A DNA stretch of 64,000 nucleotides from Gnetum montanum (taxonomy: Eukaryota > Streptophyta > Gnetopsida > Gnetales > Gnetaceae), in contig MNCI01027230.1 of the NCBI GenBank assembly GCA_015680685.1, positions 818,354-882,353 on the forward strand, in the 5' to 3' direction. Under the pieces are notes generated by a model, which worked only from the letters and a program-made list of their open reading frames with translations, searched no databases and was not told the DNA's origin. Position numbers and translations under genes: made by a program. Position 1 is the first letter of the stretch. The number at the start of each line of letters is the position of its first letter. Positions 20,581 to 32,877 of the stretch are shown here, in pieces.

Positions 20581-21760
20581 TTAGCCATGGGAGAGATATC
20601 CATATACCATAAAATCTTGACAATGATAAACAATTTTTCTTCTTTTCTACAGTTTTCTTTATGTGTTTTTTATTTTATTAATATTTTATTAATTATTTTA
20701 TATATTTTTCTTTTCTTGTTATTTTCATTTAGTCTTATTTGAAATCTTTGATTTTGTTTCATGGCTACTGTGAATTTTGAAAATTTTTGAATGCAGCTAT
20801 CAAAGTTATGGTTGATTAACAAGAGGCCAACTTTGTCCTTGGATTATGTTCTCTACTAAAAATTTGTCAATTTTTTTGGTGGTATTAGGTAGTAGTTCAT
20901 GACATTCACTCATTCCATCTATTTCATGTGGGTCTACATCATGGAAACATAAGGATTCTTTAACATAAAAAGTAAAAGTAACATATGATCTTGTTATCCA
21001 ATGAAATAGGAAAGGATCAAGTGAAAATGGAAAAAGGTATAACCTTCTTAAGTTCAAGTTTATCTTGGAAATGAAAAGACATCTTTCCAAGGTAAACTTT
21101 ATCTTGTCTTTAATCTAGGTAAACCTGAACTTAAGGATGTTATTGCACTAGACCAACTAGAATAATTTAGAAATGATGATGTGAATAGGTTGATTGATCA
21201 TAACATGTAGATGGAAAAAGAGAAGGAGAAGGTACTATGGGATGCCTTAATGGTATAAGTTTAGACATATGCACATGCCAAAGCACTTGCTACCTTGCAA
21301 GAAGAAAAATAAATAGCCAGCTGTAGATAATACAAGGTTGACCAATGTGGAAAAACAAAAGAATTTCTATGAGGAGAGCATCTATCAACTATGAGAGCAA
21401 TTAGTTCAAGTCAACCAAAACATGAGCTACTTGGCTAGAGAAAATAGGACCTTGTCAATGGAAGAAGTCCATGCAATAAGATAGAATTCTGCTATAAAAA
21501 TAAGTGCATGGAAAAATGAGGCCAAGAAGCATGAGAGGCTCAAGGAACATTTTAGAGACTAGGTGGGAATGTATAAGTAGATCAATGAGAAAGAGATATA
21601 GATGGAAAAGGCTAAGATTAGTTTAATCTCTACACAAAATCTTAATTGGTAGCCAATTCTAGACAACTTCACTCATGTCCACTAGGTAGAAATAAAAAAC
21701 AAAGACTTGCAGATTGAGGATCTGACCAAGTACATGGGGTTAGCAGATTGAGGATCTTGT
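20581..21760 (+). pseudogene. Fragment of gypsy post-pol region and coiled-coil ORF
   Basis: The left end, CCATGGGAGAGATATCCAT, matches the start of the post-pol region (CATGGGGGAGATGGCCAT in E and D). From about 21390 the translation reads LARENRTLSMEEVHAI, NSAIKISAWKNEAKKHERLK and INEKEI, which aligns with LAMENHNLSMEDIHTL, KSAIKITA, KKEALKFEKVK and INEK in the post-pol ORF of D (41140-41310). It is rich in Lys, Glu and Gln as expected for a coiled coil. Many stops; probably what is left of a plus-strand gypsy copy cut by element C. Confidence 0.65.
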
Positions 21761-22101
21761 TGTCATGCCCATCAAAAACAACAACAAAAAAATCCTAGAA
21801 AAGCCACAAAACATGTAAGAAATAAAAATTAGCAACCCACATGCATAGAAAACTGAGAGAACATTGTAATATCTTAACAAACAATAGATGATTTTTTAAA
21901 AAATGGTCATGTAAACTGAAGGGTTGATTTTGAATCTATTTCTTTGTAATCCATAAATTTAATACTTATCAAGTTAGAATCCATGAATAAACATAATCAC
22001 TCATTTTTTTCACTAAAATTTTTGACTAAATTGTCACTGACTCCAAATAGCGTAAACACTTCAAAACTCACACTTACTAGTGATCTAACCTTAAACATGA
22101 A
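21761..22101 (-). other. Probable intron sequence of the PP2C-like relic, left of the L1
   Basis: Non-coding AT-rich DNA. Its last 14 bases (22088-22101) are the left copy of the L1 target duplication. Because the right copy lies 73 bp inside the presumed first intron of the minus-strand gene relic at 27997-28595, this stretch should belong to the same intron. I found no second exon here. Confidence 0.4.
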
Positions 22102-22557
22102 TGAAAAATGAGTGGCACATGAAAGGGAGTGAACTAGGAAGCTGATGTAGGGATGGAAGTAGGGAAGGAAGCAGATACAAAGAAAACCATGGGAGTTGCG
22201 GTGAGAGATGACACACAAGAGGGCATGGATGACATTGACAGTATCGGGGGGCAGTGAACTTGTCCAGGAGGACAGTAAGATAGAATTGGTTTGGGAGCTA
22301 ACAGAGAATGAAGGGGCACTATGAAATGGTCTAGGGATAGGCAAGTTGTCTAGGGGAGGATGAAATCCAATCATGTGGGTATAGAGGCTTGCTACCTATA
22401 GGAGGATTGTGTCTAGCTACAAATGAAGGGTTAATCTGAGAAAGGAGTTCAACGCATGGAACACATTCTGATTGGAAAGTTCATATCTAGGGGTGTCTAA
22501 CACAACCTCAAACTCATTGCAAAATGGGCCCAAACCACATGGGGTATGGAGGAGATT

Positions 22558-23090
22558 GGAGTTAGATGCCTATCTAGAGAGCTACTCTTGTTTGTCTTCA
22601 GGACTATGGAGGATCAAAATCGAGTCCTAACTAGAGGATCCTAATTCTATGGGGCACGGGGCCTTGTCCTAACCCGATGAAGACGCAAGGCACATAGGGA
22701 GGAAGACCTATTTGCACAAGCACTAATCTAGATCTAAGCCTTCAGGATCCCATGGGAAATGTGGACACCAGAGTTTCTCACTACTTTTGCAAGGGTTTTT
22801 GGGAATTTCATTACTCTTGATAGACTCAAAAATTCCATGACAAGGATGGGATTTGCATGCTTCTATGTTTGATGGCCCATGTCATCAGAAGATCTCATCA
22901 AGGAGGTCTCACTAGATTTCCTTGATGGCAACAAAATCATCAGAATTGAATATGAGAATTTGGAGAATTCTAGCCTCCTACGGAGGTCTGGGCTGAGTCA
23001 CATGCTCTACGAGAAGATAGGACACTTGATAGCCAAATGCAAACTACAATGTGGTATGGGAGACATGGAAAAACCCAAGATAAGGTAGGG
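22558..23090 (+). pseudogene. L1 ORF1 relic (DUF4283-like with zinc knuckle)
   Basis: A single frame reads CLSRELLLFVFRTMEDQNRV, LTRGS, FYGARGLVLTR, then AFRIPWEMWTPEFLTTFARV and MGFACFYV, following the DUF4283 pattern of plant L1 ORF1 (F.F...ED...L..GPW, IPxELWT). YEKIGHLIAKC (22996-23037) is the remains of a CCHC knuckle: the GH and last Cys remain, and the second Cys reads Tyr (TGC to TAC). Six stops lie in the frame, several where Trp is expected. The protein would bind the LINE RNA. Confidence 0.75.
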
Positions 23091-23549
23091 GAAACCTTTG
23101 GGCTAGTTTCAAATCCAAAAGGGATAAGTTGTATTGGTTACCAAAGGAAAAATGCTACCACTAGCTATGATAGGGGAGATACCTCTAGGTTAATCCAAGC
23201 ATGTCGTGCTACCAAAGATGGTAGGGAACACTATAGATGTGGGTGCATGGTTGGCTATGGAGGAGGCAATCCTACAACAAAACCCTACACACTAATAGGA
23301 AACAAGAGTGAAGGTGAATCCTCCATACCTAAACTATTGTTGTTGGGGAACTAGGTGTTTGTGATTCATGGATCTTCTAGATTGTCTTTGATAGAGGTCC
23401 ACATGGAGATCGTTTAGACCCCACCAAGGGGGCTAAGATCGATCAACCTCACACACCTATGGTGCAAAGCAAGTAAACCTAATTGGAAATTGATTTAGGA
23501 ATTTAGTGAACCCTAAGAGAGGCTTTTGGGAACCAATCTTTGAGTTGCC

Positions 23550-24300
23550 CATGAAGATTCTATCTTGGAATTAGAGGGGCCAAGGTACACCCTACAAAAG
23601 ATATACCTTGACAGATATTGTTAGGCATGAAGGTTGTGATGTAGTTTTCCTACAAGAGATGAAGCTATAGCCACTGGAGTTTGATTGGTTAACATGGCTA
23701 GGTTGGAATGTCTAGTTATTCCCATGTAGTGGTAGGGCAAGGGGCCTTGCAATACTAGCTCAAATGGAGATGGTGCTAGTGGATGAATCCCATTGGAGCT
23801 AAATGGTTCACCTATATCAAGAGGGTCTCTAGCTCACAAACATCTATGGGTCATAGAACTAAAAGGTTTGGGTATAGGAATTCTGGAGGCTAGCATTGGT
23901 GGTGCTAGACAAAGAATGCTAGATCCTGATTAGGGATTTTAAGTAGCAACTTCACACATGGAAAAAAAATAGGAGGAGACACTAATATTTCCTTAGGTAG
24001 CTAAGAGTCGCTAGAGTTTCTCTAGTAGCACAACCTAGTTGATATGTAACTTAAAGGTTGTAATTTCACCTAGAGCAACCAATAGTAAGGAAATGAGCAT
24101 GTTTAATCAAAGTTTGATCATGTTTGGGTGAGTGCTCCTCTAGTCCTTCTATACACCATTCAGGTTATGGGCAAGGAGCGATAGGCATCTGACCATAGAT
24201 TCCTCTTATGCAACCTACATAGGGAGTATTAGCTAGGCCCTTGACCTTTCAGGTTTAAACACCCATGGCTTTGACTACTTATTCACAATATCTGGAAAGA
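23550..24300 (+). pseudogene. L1 ORF2 relic, endonuclease part
   Basis: KILSWN.RGQG at 23551-23580 is the start of the AP-type endonuclease (ILSWNCRG). RHEGCDVVFLQEMK (23616-23660) includes the catalytic Glu in the LQE motif. FDWLTWLGWNV, GRARGLAILAQ and LIRDFK (for GDFN, 23925-23945) follow. Stops disrupt it. Confidence 0.8.
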
Positions 24301-24479
24301 CTATTCTAGGGGGATGGACCCAAGGGACTTCCTCAAGCATGGAAAATACTAGAGCAACTGCTAATAAATATGGTTTTAGGGCCTTTCACTCCTAGCTCCT
24401 GGACCAATTGTTAACAAAGTAGATGAAGAAGGAACAAGGTGAAGATCTACATGAGGAACACTTGCTGCTACATGAATTA

Positions 24480-25570
24480 CAAAAGCTCTCACTGAAGAAG
24501 GAGATCTATTAGTGGTAATGGGCCAAAATCACATGGCTTCGGGAGGGGGATAAAAATACCAAATTTTTCTTCACATTAGCAAAGGGACAAGGATAAAAGA
24601 AGCACAAGATCAGGCTTATTTAAGATGGGATGGTGTTGGCAAATGAGGAGCAAATCATTGATAATGTATGCCACTATTAGGGGAGATCTAGCAAAAGAAG
24701 AACATCAATTAGATATTAGTGCACATACAAAAAGTGCTGGAACTGGTAGATAACCTGCCCTTACTCAACCATTCAAGATGTAAGAGCTAGTCACTAAGAT
24801 GAAAACAATGAAGACAAACAAGGCACTTGATAGATGGAAAATCGAGTTTTTTAGGGCATTTATGGATCTCATTCGTGCGAATCTCCTAGATGATTTTAAT
24901 CTCATGCTCTACTAGCAAGAGGTGAGAAGTGAAATAAATTGCTCATGCATAGTTTTAATCCCCAAGAATTTGGTGCCCTCGTCCCTCACACACTTTTGAC
25001 GAATTGTTGGTACAAATGTTGACATTGATCCTACCTCAACTAGTTAGACAAAACCAAGTAGGTTTCCTGAACAGCCACTTCCTATAGGACTAGGTACTGC
25101 TGATGCACAAAATAATGCACTCTTTCAAGACATATGGGTTCACTAGGCTTGCTACAAAGCACTAGAGGAAATAATGCTGTAGAAGGGCTTTACGCCAAAT
25201 TTCACGTGCATGTGTGTGCAAATTCAAGCATTAGGCTAGTACTCATTTGACATTGGGGGATGCCTCTGGGGTTTTGACTCACTTGGGAATAGTCTATGTC
25301 AAGGTGACCCCCTTTCACCATTGCTCTTCATTCTAGTTAAAAATTTACTATAAGAGTACTACAAGGTAGAGGGTCTCCGTGGTGTGTCAATGGTAGGGGT
25401 GCACTGCATCATTGAGTGCTACACTAACCACACAATTATTTTTGCACATACAATCATCCTATAGGAAATTTTCCCTAAAAAAGCATTGGAATTAATGGAG
25501 GCAAAACTACGTCTTATGGTAAATAAAGAAAAGTTTGTAATGCACTTCCTCAACGCAGAAACATAGGTGA
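24480..25570 (+). pseudogene. L1 ORF2 relic, reverse transcriptase part
   Basis: ITWLREGDKNTKFFF-like sequence (24525-24570) precedes RT. TNKALDRWKIEFFRAF (24810-24860), IVLIPK (24955) and CQGDPLSPLLFILV (25299-25340) are RT blocks; the last is a hallmark of L1 RT. The active site reads YTNHTIIFA (25420-25450) where YADD is expected, so it is dead as well as frame-broken. Confidence 0.85.
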
Positions 25571-25599
25571 AAGCCCAAATCTACCAAGAATCTACAAGA

Positions 25600-26700
25600 T
25601 TCCTACTTGGGGAGGCCAATTTTTGAATTGGCATAGGTAGGCAACATGGAACATGTTGCTTTACAACTTAGTAGCAAAAAGAGGGCATTGGAAAAATCAC
25701 TTCCTATTAAGGAAAGGCAAGAAAATCCTTACATCATCAATCTTAATTGCAATGGAAAGATTTATGGCTTCTATGGCATAGCCACTAGAAGGGGTGATCC
25801 AAAAAATTGATCAGATTATTAGGAGCTTTGTCTAGTCAGGCAGCAAGGGAGAAGGTAAATTGCATCTATTCTATTGGGCCAACATTGCAAAATCCAAAAA
25901 TGCAAGAGGGCTAGGTATTTTGAACTTCAAGATAGAGATCATGTTGGGAATGCAACAACTGGTTAATACACTACTGGCATCGAGGGGAGGATGCCTGCCT
26001 ACTAGGTCTACATCATCCATGGAAAATATCAATTTTGGAAGGCTAGTTCAGGAGGATCGCAACACTGGAAGGTGTTTTGCAAGCATGCTACTCAGATGAG
26101 ACTCTCTAGTTTGTTGGGCATGGCTCCAAAGGAGGTTCTCAGTTAGTACTTTCCATTGACCCCTGGGTAGAAAACGATCGGGCAAGGTTGGCTACTCAAA
26201 AAACTTAAGGCTTTTCTTTGGTTAGTGATGCATAAACCGTTGCTGGTTTGAGCACTCCTATGAGCAAGAGGATTGGGAATCAATCCCCAATGCCCCCTTT
26301 GCATGAACGATATAGAAATAAATCCTCAGTTTATTTTCCAATGCCCCTACATGCTTAACACATGGCAAGATGCAAGGCTCCAATTGCCTACACATCTAGA
26401 TGGAGATAAAAAGGAAATAATGGTGCTATGGATGGCTTGGAAGTATTGAAATCACCTAATATTTAAGGGGCAGTGGTAACTATCCCCATCAATTATTGCT
26501 ACACATGGGTTAAATTTGTGTGAAGAGGAAATCCTCCCCATGGGACTCTTGTGCTATCAACGACCAATGATCATAGACTTCACTACCGATAGTGAAGTGT
26601 GGACACTGGTCCAGTGGGCTAGATGAGAGGACTTGTTGTCTAGGATTGATGGAGTGTTGGATCTAGTTGATGACACCTTTTTTTATGGTGGACTAGGGAG
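25600..26700 (+). pseudogene. L1 ORF2 relic, C-terminal zf-RVT-like part
   Basis: HLFYWANIAKSKNARGLGIL (25863 onward) is the post-RT block of plant L1s. LKAFLWLVMHKPLLV and GINPQCPLCMNDIEINPQFI (26207-26330) followed by FQCPYM and TW form the zf-RVT-like zinc region with its Cys pairs. Stops interrupt. Confidence 0.75.
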
Positions 26701-27910
26701 GAAACATTGTTTCAAGGTTATAAGATCACACTAACGGAGGAGGCAATGGCTATGGTGCCTAGGGTTCTAGCAGACGAGTTTGAAATCCAACTGATCCTGC
26801 ATAGCTATGAATATGCACATTAGTTTTTCAATGGCCCAACATTGAACATGTCCAACAGCCATGTTCCTTGGATAGCATTGTCCTAGCTCTGGCAAAAGGT
26901 GATGGTCCTTACTGACATGTTCATGGTGCAATTTGGCACTATGTCAAAGCTCCTTGGTGTACATTTCACCTCCATGCACTACCTTAGAGAGGATTTGAGG
27001 GTTAATATTCCATGTTTCCTCCTATGCTCCATGCACAAATGACATCTGGGATGGCATGCAAGGCTTATCTTGATCCTTTAGCAACATGCAATGGAGGCCT
27101 CGATGATGGTCAATCTGACAATTTCTCAGGTTTACCATCAGCAACATCTCCAGGATGGATGGTAGGCTAGCGCATCTGAAGGAGTGCCCATGGAAGGAGG
27201 TGAAACTATGAATACATAAAATGCCATGCAAGGGGGTAGAACACATAGAGATAAGGATGAGACTATGGGAGTATGAACAGGTGCATAGGGTGGCATACCA
27301 AGCCCTAAAGGAAGTGATGCATCTCTATCAAGAGGGATGGGCTGAGTGTGACAAGGCCCTCCAATAGGTGATTGATCTGGTGATGTGGGACAAGGCTAAA
27401 TGGCAGGAACTCCTTAGGTGAAACCAACAATGGTGGGCTTTGATCATGTAACTATTGAAGCAAGATGGCCTATCACTAGGGAAGAAAACAATAATACAAA
27501 TGGAACAGGAATGCATGGACATCATGGAGTAGGAGGTAGCTAAAAGGAAAAATCAGGGGAAAACATTGGGGGACTTGGTTGGGTGCCTTGACCTGCTTGG
27601 TTCTGGGCACATCTGTCTAGAGTTGGGTTATTGTTGTTTGGATTTTCCTGTTTCGTGCCACTACCTTGTCTCTGGTGCCATGTGCTTTGGGGGTAACATG
27701 GGATGACATTTGGGTCTTTGGTGGCCTCCTAGCCTTGGTTTCTCCATTTTTGGGGTTTCAGACACTTTTTTCCACTTTGGATGCCACCTACAATGATGAA
27801 TTTCCTAACGTTTACACATGGGTTCAATGATGTCGGATGTCATTGTGTCCCATTTTGTAAATCTCTTTTTTTTTCATTTGTAATAATAACCCTAACTTTT
27901 TCTTAAAAAA
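26701..27910 (+). other. L1 3' region
   Basis: No domain recognised. It ends in a T-rich then short A-rich stretch before the target duplication. It may hold the last part of ORF2 and the 3' UTR. Confidence 0.5.
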
Positions 27911-27923
27911 CCTTAAACATGAA

Positions 27924-27996
27924 CTTCTTACGACTACTAAAATTCACAAGTACCAAAATGAAAAAAAGAAAGAAAAACTAAATAGAGATGAGTAAC
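27924..27996 (-). other. Start of the presumed intron 1 of the PP2C-like relic
   Basis: Minus strand: GTTACTCATC at 27996, then a T-rich stretch up to the L1 target duplication. This is the only part of the intron that still adjoins the exon. Confidence 0.4.
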
Positions 27997-28595
27997 CTGA
28001 TGGTGTTTATTAGTTTTAATAGCTAGTGCATCCTCCATGACTTACTTAGATCCTTGCTTGGAGAAGTAGCCATAGTGTCCTCCATCAAAATAGCTAATCT
28101 CCTCCACTCAAGTCTTCTCTGAAAATCCCTTAAAAAATTTTGTGCCTTCATCCACATGCTTGGGAATATTAATTCTAGAAGTCCTTTTCCTCTTGAGGGG
28201 AGGAGAAGGCCTACCTCCTATTCCTCCTCATCCTCCACTGAAGCATGCAAGGAAGCAATCATTTAGAACCCTATCTCTATGACTATGTTCATTGATCCTA
28301 TTACTGTTGCTACCCTAAAACCTCTGTATACCCACCCCATTAACAATCACAATAGGTGAATGGTTTTCATCTTGGAGTGCTTCAATCTATGATGATGGGG
28401 AGTTAATGGGAAGGATAGTGAATTCACATTGAGAGGAGATTTCAACAAAGGAGAGCCTAAACAACAATGGTGGTGGATATGATTCTACTATTGTTGTCCT
28501 ACTTCAATAGAGTAGGGGCTATCTCTAGAAGGAGAAGAGTTGCTTGAAGCCAATACAAGGGAGTTAAGCAACCCTGTTGTAGTTATGCAAGACAT
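27997..28595 (-). pseudogene. Relic of a first exon, PP2C-type protein phosphatase (AP2C-like)
   Basis: Read on the minus strand, an ATG at 28595 in good plant context (AACAATGTC) begins MSCITTTGLLNSL and a Ser-rich region. After one frameshift (about 28370) comes GGRPSPPLKRKRTSRINIPK, then ISYFDGGHYGYFSKQGSK and VMEDALAIKTN. The pattern Gly-Tyr-x-Ser-x-x-Gly-x-x-x-x-Met-Glu-Asp is the first conserved PP2C block, and a Lys/Arg-Pro-rich stretch before it occurs in AP2C-type phosphatases. The exon ends CAG at 27997 and GTTACT follows, a plausible donor site. Stops (two TAG in tandem, TAG, TGA, TGA, TAA) fit C-to-T or G-to-A decay of Gln and Trp codons. The rest of the phosphatase is not in the window. 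The family assignment rests on the short motif. Confidence 0.55.
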
Positions 28596-29926
28596 TGTTT
28601 ACACATAGAGAAATAACTGCTCATAAGAAGAGAATGGGTCTTGCACATTTGGTAAGAATCGAAGAGTTTGGGATGCTGCTTCTTCTATAAGTCCCTAAGT
28701 TGGAGCAGTCTAATGTTTAAGTCTCAAGTTGGTTTATGAGATAAAGCCTCAAGTTGAAGCCTTCTTGCCCCGAGGAAAAGATGGTAGGTGGAAGTCGAAC
28801 CTGAAAAAAAGGTTTTATTATTCTTTAAATTACTAAAATGTTATTTTAGGAAATGTGCTCATAAATAACCTGATATCCATTCTAGGGGTAGATTCTTCAA
28901 ATCTATTGAACTAGTAATTTATATGGGGTCATTGATTGGGTAATATTAATATTTTCAAAAATCAATCAAATTGGTGATTTCCATGAATAAAACAATAATT
29001 TTCAAGTATGCAAGAAGAGAAAATCAATTGTGGATCATTTTAGTATTTTTATATCTTAAAATTTGCAACTTCTAGATTACACTCTAAATTTTAGAGAATG
29101 GAACAAGTGGGAAGCATTAATTCAATAGTAGGCATGGAATCTTTGCATATGCATATTAATAATTTTTTCTATATCAGGTGCTACAAGTATAAGTTAGAGA
29201 ATAGAACAAGTGGGAAGCATTAATTAAATAGTAGGCATTGAATCTTTGTGTAGGTATATTAATATTTTTCCATATCAAGTGCTATGGGTATATGTTACTA
29301 TACTCTTTAGAACCAAGCATGCATGCTTGCATGAACCATGAGAGTAATGGTGAGTAGAAGAGAGTTTACCTTAAATCAAATTGGTAGTTCACAAAATAAT
29401 ATTATATTTCAATGTATTTTACTAGTCAACTTTCAAAGCCCAAAACTAATGAAAGGAGAGCTAAAGTTGTAATTAATGAGAGGGAAGGGTGGGTCAATTC
29501 GTAACATGTACATCGCAACCCAATGACTAGAGTCATTAAAAAATCATTTTAAAAAATTTAATATATTTTCATCATTTATACAATTATTCTTTTTCTTCAT
29601 TAGTTTAACCTTATTCTAACTATATAAAATTAAAATTGAAGATTTTATTAATTTTGTAGACCAAAAAATTTTATTGAACAAAAAGTACATTGTACTAGAA
29701 AATGCAACAAAAAAATACAAAATTTTTGTTAGAATATTATACTTTGTCATAGATATTCAATCAAAAGCACAATTAAGAAAAAAAATATGTTGCTCATCAT
29801 CAAGAGCTTCTAACACAAATAACTTCCATGTGCACTCTTTTCTAGGGAGGATTTTCTAGAGAGGTTAATCCAACTTGCACATTCTATTCTAAGTTGATGT
29901 CAACTCAAACAAATCTTACTTTAAGT
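28596..29926. other. Upstream region of the PP2C-like relic
   Basis: AT-rich, no transposon protein recognised. If the relic was a gene, its 5' UTR and promoter lay here. A 103-bp tandem duplication sits at 29091-29296. The short open frame at 29674-29859 has no recognisable content. Confidence 0.45.
29091..29296. repeat. 103-bp tandem duplication
   Basis: TTAGAGAATGGAACAAGTGG at 29091 recurs as TTAGAGAATAGAACAAGTGG at 29194, and the similarity runs through one full 103-bp unit with a scatter of substitutions. Not at an N, so a real old duplication. Confidence 0.85.
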
Positions 29927-29931
29927 TACAT

Positions 29932-30814
29932 TGATGAGTCATTGTTGGTTGGTTGCATCAACAAGGCCTTGTCAATGCAGCTGACTGCGTTGATAAGGCC
30001 CCATCAACGCAGTGTCTATTTGTCGCCTATAAATACATACCTACTAGCTACATTTATGGAAATCTAGATTTTAGTAGTAGTGAAGCTCTTGCATTTTTTT
30101 CATTCAAAAGTTAGAATTTTTTCCCCTGAGTTCCTACAGTAGGAGTCATTGAGTATACAAATCTTTCTTTGAGCATTGTTGTACCTGAGCATGATAGTGT
30201 GTGTGGCAATAAATACAAGCTTTCTGATCAACCTTGCAGCACTTTGGATAGATTAGATATTTTATTTATGCATTTACTATTTCTAATTATTTATTAATTT
30301 TTTTTTAATTAATTATCAATTATTTTCCAGTTACTATGTTAGAGAAGCAATTAATCTAGATAAATTACACACATAAGTATGACTACTTCGAGCGTAACAC
30401 ATATTCGCTTAGTAATCCCAATAGCGTTATCACTTGGTACACCTAGTAGTATAGCATTTGATCACCCAACAGTGAATATGTGGGTTCAAGACATGTACAA
30501 AAAGTGGGAATGAATATCTATGTTAGGATTAGTTAAATTATTAATTAATTAGTTAATTTAGATTAGTTATTTAAATCCCTTTTTATCTACATTTCAAGCA
30601 CCTAACTATAAAACATAAAAATGATACAAATCAAATGCCTTAGTTACACTTAACCATACCAATGAACATCACAAGTGTAATTGACCTTAAGGCTAGATTC
30701 ACTTCCTAAAGGGCTAGTGCACTAGAAATGATGAAGTCCACAAAATTCGACTGGATCATGCATGAGCGTTTATGATTCATATGGTTGGGTGTAGGGGTAC
30801 CTCGTCGCTCATCA
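29932..30814 (+). repeat. 5' LTR of element D
   Basis: 883 bp. U3 holds an inverted repeat CTGCGTTGA / TCAACGCAG (about 29987-30016) just before TATAAATA (30039-30046 region). An AATAAA signal occurs near 30211. Confidence 0.92.
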
Positions 30815-30815
30815 T

Positions 30816-30833
30816 TGGTGCCATTGTTGAGGA
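30816..30833 (+). other. Primer binding site of element D
   Basis: TGGTGCCATTGTTGAGGA, a decayed form of the tRNA-Asp-type site, two bases after the LTR end. Confidence 0.8.
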
Positions 30834-31423
30834 CTTTGTTTGTGAAACATGCACTATTTAGGTTTAATTGAATACCATTATATTGTTGTACAAACTTAAA
30901 GGTCAATCTCATTTCCACTAGACATAAAATTATAAAAGCACACTGATAATTTCATTTTGTTTTGCAAAATGTCTTTTTCTTCTTGCAAGCCTAAAGATAC
31001 CAAACCACCAGTCCCACAAAAATTCAAGGTGGTATACACTCATCCAAATGAGTTTGTGCTAAATTTCACCTTCATCCTAGATTAGGATGAACAAATGTGA
31101 TGGTGTGATATGGAGGGAAATGTTGTTTTAACCCCTAATAGATCTATGTCTAGAATGCTATTTAAAACCCTTAAGAACTTGGGCATAGTAGATCTTCATG
31201 AGGAGTATGTTGTGGATGGATACAAAACTCAGAACTACTATCCCACTGAAACACAACTTAAATAAGATAAACATCAAGAGAAACTTCATGAAGCTACAAA
31301 GGGGAAACATTACACTGATCCCTTGTTTTTATTAAATCAAGAGGACAATGGGGATCCTCTCTTAGAAGGTTCTCAACATGAAGATTCTCCACCCCTTGCT
31401 ACTAATGGTAAGGATGTGAACTT

Positions 31424-31548
31424 GACCCTGCAATCAACGATTCATAAACTAGGTTCAAGAAAGAGTGATAGCCAAGGTAGGGACTNGACCCTGCAATCAA
31501 CTATTCATAAACTAGGTTCAAGAAAGAGTGATAGCCAAGGTAGGGACT
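31424..31548. other. Assembly join: 62-bp duplication around a single N (31486)
   Basis: 31424-31485 recurs at 31487-31548 with one mismatch, separated by N. Best explained as two contig ends that were not merged. Confidence 0.8.
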
Positions 31549-32781
31549 TGGGTAAACATCGCAATAACAAGGGATTAAATGATGGTAATCATAAAAAGCA
31601 CAAAAGTGGTGGTGGACACTACGGTGGTGGTGGTGGTCCACCTTCCTCTTCATCCTCTTCATCTGATTTTGAAAATTCCTCTTCATCCAATAGTTCTCAT
31701 GAAAGTCATCATCGAAACAATTGTGATGAAGGTGATCAACGAAATAATAATGACTGTGAAGGCCACCAAAATTGAAGGGGTGGCTGAAACCATCATCAAC
31801 GCAATGATGATGATGAACCCTTATTGGAAACTCAAAATATACTTAACATTGTGAAAGCAGTAAGAATTCCAACTAGGCATATGAAGGATAGTTAGATCAA
31901 GCATCTAGATATGAACAATATTCCAAGATTTGAGGGGGCAGGGAGGTACAATTCTAATCCACAGACACATCTACAAGCTTTTCAAGATGCCTATGCCTTA
32001 TAGAACATAGAGAATAAGTGGTAGAAACTCAAACTTTTCTCAAGGACACTCATTAAGGAAGCTAAAAGTTGGTACCAATCCTTAAATCTGGAATCTATTC
32101 ACAAATGAAGTATCATGTTAGAACTATTCAATGACAAATACTAGACATACTCCAGAGTGTCTAATTTGAGAAGGCAAATCCAAGGTTGGAAACAGGGAGC
32201 ACATAAACCCTTGGATTCTTCCATGGGCCAATACTATTCACTCCTACACTGATGCCCTGGCCATGATTACTCTAAGAGGAAACAACTTCATAACATCATA
32301 AATGGGCTCAGAGTAGAAACAAGAAGAACCATTGGGGTGTATGCGTAAGGAAGATTGTTTGAAATGAGAGCTCATCAGATCCAAAAGTTAATTGAGCAAG
32401 TAACAAAAAAAGAAGGTGAGCTACAAAAAATGGGGAGTGTTGAAGAATATAACATAGATCCTTCCATTAGAAAATGAGAGGTCTGATTTTATGATGAAGA
32501 GGAGTCACTACTTGATGAAGTGATGAACAAAAATACCTTACCCATCCAAAGATCTATTTTTGATATTTTGGCCAAGGTTGATAAGTTATGGAACTCTTTG
32601 GATGAAAATTTTTAAAATGATTTAACGATTGCTGAAGAATCCAAAGAGCAACATAGTTATCATAATCGTAAGAGGTGAAAAGAAGCTGAACATGCCTACC
32701 AAAGAAGTAAGGGTAAAGCTACTATAGTAGAGGAAGTTGTGGAGTTTGACTTTAATGATGAAACCAAATGTGACATTTGTC

Positions 32782-32877
32782 AATATGAACATCCAAAGGG
32801 ATGTTTCGCTGTGGTGTCATACTTATAAGAATATGAACATCCAAAGGGATGTTTCGCTATGGTGTCACACTTATAAG
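32782..32877 (+). repeat. 48-bp tandem duplication in gag of D
   Basis: AATATGAACATCCAAAGGGA recurs 48 bp later; the units differ at two sites and no N lies between, so this is a true old duplication of the second half of the Cys/His motif. Confidence 0.85.

Larger units (their letters stand above)
22102..27910 (+). mobile_element. Full-length decayed L1-type LINE
   Basis: The 14-bp sequence ACCTTAAACATGAA stands at 22088-22101 and again at 27910-27923, a target duplication of LINE type. Between them lie 5.8 kb with a 5' leader, an ORF1 relic (DUF4283-like plus knuckle), an ORF2 relic (endonuclease, RT, zf-RVT-like C-terminus) and a 3' end with a short A run (CTTAAAAAA). This is the normal order of plant L1 elements and close to full length. 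Many stops, mostly TAG and TAA, make it inactive. Confidence 0.9.

Noticed and set aside
21997-22374. 125-codon minus-strand open frame
   Set aside because: It crosses the L1 target duplication boundary, so half is L1 leader and half is older flank.
31424-31548. Tandem repeat within gag of D
   Set aside because: The duplicate straddles a single N and matches the pattern of assembly joins elsewhere in the window.
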